Part shown: one piece after another, positions 61,574 through 64,000 of the stretch
Layout of the letters: the number at the start of each line of letters is the position of its first letter
Numbering within the stretch: the stretch's first letter is position 1
Virus record (IMG/VR): IMGVR_UViG_3300008952_000006
Coordinates: 109,035 to 173,034 of that record
DNA from: a virus
DNA: 64,000 nt
Reading direction: 5' to 3' (one strand)
Translations under genes and position numbers: made by a program
Notes under the pieces: generated by a model
Told to the model about the DNA's origin: nothing
The model's input: the letters and a program-made list of their open reading frames with translations, nothing else
Database searches by the model: none

Positions 61574-62590
61574 TTATTTCCTACCTTTCTTTTTCTTTGG
61601 TTCTTTAAAGTATTTAGACCCCCCAGGTATCAAACTTCGGTGATTCAACGATTGAGCCGTGGGTATAAATGTCGGGGGCGCTTTGCGGCCTGGATAGGCC
61701 GCTTCAAAAGAGCTGGTTTTCGGTACAGCATAATATGTGCCTAGCCGGGACCTATGAAAGTTATAGTTATCAGCTTGGCCCCCTAGCGCCTCTATCTTAG
61801 AGCCCAGGTGACCTAGATTGCTGCCACGGAAAACCCCGGGGGGTACACCGGGCTTGGGTGCGCCTGCGCCAACTTGATGTAGCTTTTCGTACGCCTTGTT
61901 CATCGCTACACCGCGAGCCGTGGTTTTTTCTGTGGGCTGCGGTCGAGTAGAGCTTACAACTCGGAAAGGCTGCTTCGTGGCAGGCTGCCCTATAGGTTGC
62001 TGGGGTGTCGCAATTGCTGCCTGCGACACAGGCTGGGTTGGTGTACTAATAGTCTGTGTTTGGGGCTGTGTTTGGGGCTGTGTTTGAGGAGCGGGCTTCG
62101 GGGCGGGCGTGACCGGTGTTTCGAGCTTAAGCGGGGGTGGTACATTCATCTTGCCCGTTGCTGAGACCTTTGGTGCTTTAAAATCCGCTGGTTTTGTTGT
62201 GGGGGGCGTGACAGGGGTAGCGGGTTTTGGGGCCGGGGTCGGCGTAGGCTTCGGGGTAACCGTTGGTGTGGCGGTTGTTGCCGTGGTGGTTGGTGGCTTA
62301 GCGGTAGTCGTTACAGCGGGCGGCTGGGCGTTTACTGGTGTAGTCCCCGTTGCGGGTTTCTTTGCGGGCTGCTTCTTTGGTTGTGGTTTAGGTAGATTGG
62401 CTGCCGCAGGGGATAGTGATGCGGGCTTAAGGTAAGGAGCCTTTCTATTAGGGTCGAGCAGTGGTAATCCTGCGGCGGTCTTCTCCAAGACACTATTAGT
62501 GATAATACTTTGAACATACTTGTCCGCTATCCTAGCCAGGGCGATCTTCTCGAACTCATCCTTAAAGGCGGCGAACATAACTTTATTCAT
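61574..62590 (-). CDS. Pro/Thr-rich late protein with FEKIA and LEKTA motifs
   Basis: 338 residues, AAGGAGG 8 bases before the ATG. FEKIA at 13-17 and LEKTA at 35-39 lie in the helical N-terminus. Residues ~60-200 form a long PT/PK/QTQP linker; three near-copies of a TGTGTTTGGGGC unit (fwd, about 62055-62090) encode the QTQP part. The C-terminal ~120 residues are basic (NYNFHRSRLGTYYAVPKT, GSKYFKEPKKKKGRK). Probably a flexible virion protein that ends in a nucleic-acid-binding tail. Confidence 0.6.
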   Translation of the reverse strand: MNKVMFAAFKDEFEKIALARIADKYVQSIITNSVLEKTAAGLPLLDPNRKAPYLKPASLSPAAANLPKPQPKKQPAKKPATGTTPVNAQPPAVTTTAKPPTTTATTATPTVTPKPTPTPAPKPATPVTPPTTKPADFKAPKVSATGKMNVPPPLKLETPVTPAPKPAPQTQPQTQPQTQTISTPTQPVSQAAIATPQQPIGQPATKQPFRVVSSTRPQPTEKTTARGVAMNKAYEKLHQVGAGAPKPGVPPGVFRGSNLGHLGSKIEALGGQADNYNFHRSRLGTYYAVPKTSSFEAAYPGRKAPPTFIPTAQSLNHRSLIPGGSKYFKEPKKKKGRK

Positions 62591-62602
62591 TTCTGTTCCT
62601 CC

Positions 62603-63352
62603 TTACCATCCAGGCATCTTGTCCATTTTATTGCGAAGTAACTTTCCTTGCTCTTTTGTAATTCTTTTAAAAGACCTTGTCGTGGTAGTGCCGAAGAGGC
62701 TGAGAGGGAAGCCCTCCCTCTCTATGATCTTACGCATAGCCTTAGGTATCTTGGCTCCCGGTTGCATGAACTCGGCAGCCCTGGGACCAAAGCGATCTAC
62801 TAGTTGTTTCCGAAGAAGCGCGAATTCCGGCTCCCGTATAGACCCAAAGGATCTACGTGCTCCCCGAGACCCCGGACCAGACAAGCGGCTTAAAAGATTG
62901 AAGTCTTTAGCGAGAACAACAGGATTGGCATGAAGGGAGCCCATAGCAAGAGGGGCTGATCGTTCTGCAGATTCGTGAAGAGCCGTAATATCTCTTAGTG
63001 CCCGGACGCGCTTACGCCCAGCCGTGGGGTCAATCAGCTGCCCAACCTGGGGGTGCATAATAATAGTTCCAGGCTTCTTCCTGGCCACTATGGGAGCCAG
63101 CTCCTTGGCGATGTGTTCCGACACGCGCTTTCCTAGTACCCCCTGCTGGAACTTCTCCATCTTTTTACCAAGTGGGCTCCTAGTCTGACGCTTAGTTGGC
63201 AGAGCAAGGGCCCCAAACATATGGGTGACGGCATCTTCAGGCACTTCCCGCTTGACTAGTTGAGCGCCTGCCCGAAGTTGTGCCAATGTCGCGGCTACTT
63301 TAAGTTTGCCTGCAAGTTTCTTTTTTGCAATATGTCGCTCTAATACGTTCAT
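62603..63352 (-). CDS. Basic late protein, N-terminal tag shared with next gene
   Basis: 249 residues, TAATG overlap with the upstream gene. The N-terminus MNVLERHIAKKKL parallels MNALEKYTTKRRL of the neighbour 63352-63894, and KLKVA follows. The rest is basic, with a DITALHESAER segment at about 143-153; this HE pair alone is not enough to call a metalloprotease. No hydrophobic segment long enough for a membrane span is seen. Function unknown. Confidence 0.55.
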   Translation of the reverse strand: MNVLERHIAKKKLAGKLKVAATLAQLRAGAQLVKREVPEDAVTHMFGALALPTKRQTRSPLGKKMEKFQQGVLGKRVSEHIAKELAPIVARKKPGTIIMHPQVGQLIDPTAGRKRVRALRDITALHESAERSAPLAMGSLHANPVVLAKDFNLLSRLSGPGSRGARRSFGSIREPEFALLRKQLVDRFGPRAAEFMQPGAKIPKAMRKIIEREGFPLSLFGTTTTRSFKRITKEQGKLLRNKMDKMPGW

Positions 63353-63894
63353 TAGGGTCGCCTAGCTGGTGCTGTCCAGGGCCCTGCTTTGTTAGTCTGG
63401 CCCCCAGACAAGCCCGATAGGCCTTTTGGGCGACTCGACAAACTGCCGCGAACAGCGGTTGCTTGCGACCCCTTCATAGTACGAGCGACAGTTTCAGGGG
63501 AAGCCAAGCTGAGGCTTCTCCCTTGTTGCATAACGCCTTTCCACCCGCCTGCGGGGCCTGTCCCCTTGGCTGGGGCGGCTGGGACTTTCGGAGATACTGG
63601 TTTTTTTGCTTTAACCTGGAGAGGCGAGAAACCCATGTGTTGTGTTGGGGGCTTCAAGCCCATCCGAGCTTGTCCAGAGGGCGGTCCCAAGGGTTGCTTC
63701 TGTTGTAAGGGTTGTCGAGCGCTCAGGGATGGCTTGGCAACCGGCTGTGGTCCCGTCTTTAGGGGGTTGCCTTTGGGGAGGGAGATGCCTTTGGGGTTTA
63801 CGCCGCCGATAGACCCAATTGGTGATTGAGCCAGCTTAGAAAGCAGCGCTTCTGTTAGTCGTCTCTTTGTAGTGTATTTCTCTAGTGCGTTCAT
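63352..63894 (-). CDS. Basic Pro/Gly/Lys-rich late protein
   Basis: 180 residues, ATG. Apart from the N-terminal helix (MNALEKYTTKRRL, then LLSKLAQ) it is low-complexity Pro/Gly/Lys/Ser chain (KPPTQHMGFSPLQVKAKKPVSPKV), probably disordered. It is likely virion cargo of the same class as its neighbours. Confidence 0.5.
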   Translation of the reverse strand: MNALEKYTTKRRLTEALLSKLAQSPIGSIGGVNPKGISLPKGNPLKTGPQPVAKPSLSARQPLQQKQPLGPPSGQARMGLKPPTQHMGFSPLQVKAKKPVSPKVPAAPAKGTGPAGGWKGVMQQGRSLSLASPETVARTMKGSQATAVRGSLSSRPKGLSGLSGGQTNKAGPWTAPARRP

Positions 63895-63900
63895 TACTGT

Positions 63901-64000
63901 TTATCCTTTGTTGCTTGCTAACAGGGCCGCCAAGCCACCGGCTCCACCAACGCCTGCGCCAATCCCAACATTAGTCTTTAATTGACGTTTGCGGTATTTA
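63901..64000 (-). CDS. C-terminal end of a glycine-zipper late protein (partial)
   Basis: The last 32 codons plus stop of a gene continuing beyond the window. It encodes a basic KYRKRQLKTN segment and then NVGIGAGVGGAGGLAALLASNKG, a Gly/Ala hydrophobic end closely like that of the gene at 53049-53423. It ends 6 bases before the start of the 180-residue gene. Confidence 0.6.
   Translation of the reverse strand, partial: KYRKRQLKTNVGIGAGVGGAGGLAALLASNKG

Noticed and set aside
62109-62435. Gly/Val-rich + strand frame of 108 aa.
   Set aside because: It is the antisense of the Pro/Thr linker of the 338-residue gene.
62931-62960. ALHES in the 249-residue protein as a zinc metalloprotease HExxH motif.
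   Set aside because: The second His of HExxH is absent and no third ligand or protease context is seen.
1-64000. tRNA genes, integrase, IS elements or attachment sites.
   Set aside because: Gene spacing is too tight and I found no cloverleaf, transposase or recombinase motif by reading; a tRNAscan run would settle tRNAs.

Overview
The window is a 64-kb piece of a tailed double-stranded DNA bacteriophage (Caudoviricetes). It is almost certainly a large contractile-tailed virus: it has a baseplate J-like protein, a gp25-like protein and a hub-like protein, and several virion proteins exceed 1,000 residues. No bacterial housekeeping gene, tRNA, rRNA, IS element, integrase or CRISPR array was seen. 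Host and relatives cannot be read from the sequence. Protein families are named from motifs read by eye, not from a database search.

Left part, + strand, 92-12298: a compact DNA replication and recombination operon. In order it holds a DnaB-like helicase, a DnaG-type primase, a zinc-finger ssDNA-binding protein with an SSB-type acidic tip, a 136-nt inverted-repeat element that could be a structured RNA (3653-3788), a family A DNA polymerase, a 58-residue ORF, a GIY-YIG protein, a DUF7694-like protein, a small ORF, a RecA-like ATPase, an Hjc-like nuclease, a Cas4/RecB-like nuclease, an unknown helical protein, a RusA-like resolvase, a small ORF and an AT-hook protein. Most genes are joined by stop/start overlaps. 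A strong intrinsic terminator (11925-11969) follows, then a short leader and one small membrane protein gene with its own terminator (12316-12347).

Right part, - strand, 12346-64000: a convergent late operon of virion genes, transcribed leftward from a promoter probably outside the window. From promoter-proximal (right) to distal (left) it holds: small basic Ala/Gly/Lys-rich and Pro/Thr-rich proteins (61.6-64 kb); an Hc1-like histone (61.4 kb); a CARDB protein; a tail protein; a membrane protein; a 1196-residue hub-like protein (53.7-57.3 kb); another cluster of small basic proteins (49.3-53.4 kb) that encloses a sigma-70 family factor (51230-52111); carbohydrate/Ig-like-fold virion proteins and more basic proteins (42.6-49.3 kb); then the baseplate and fibre block. 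That block has a 1068-residue protein, a gp25-like protein, a 2311-residue baseplate J protein, a 2161-residue baseplate protein, a 1191-residue repeat fibre and a 2560-residue beta-helix tail-spike-like protein.

The most unusual patterns are: (i) the 3653-3788 element, with an 18-bp closing stem and two internal hairpin domains directly before the polymerase gene; (ii) a short motif, hydrophobic-E-K-x-A, repeated in at least six otherwise different small proteins of the late operon, which suggests a virion targeting or processing tag on a set of packaged or ejected proteins; (iii) a sigma factor and a histone H1-like protein inside the virion operon. There is no gene-free stretch longer than 300 bases.
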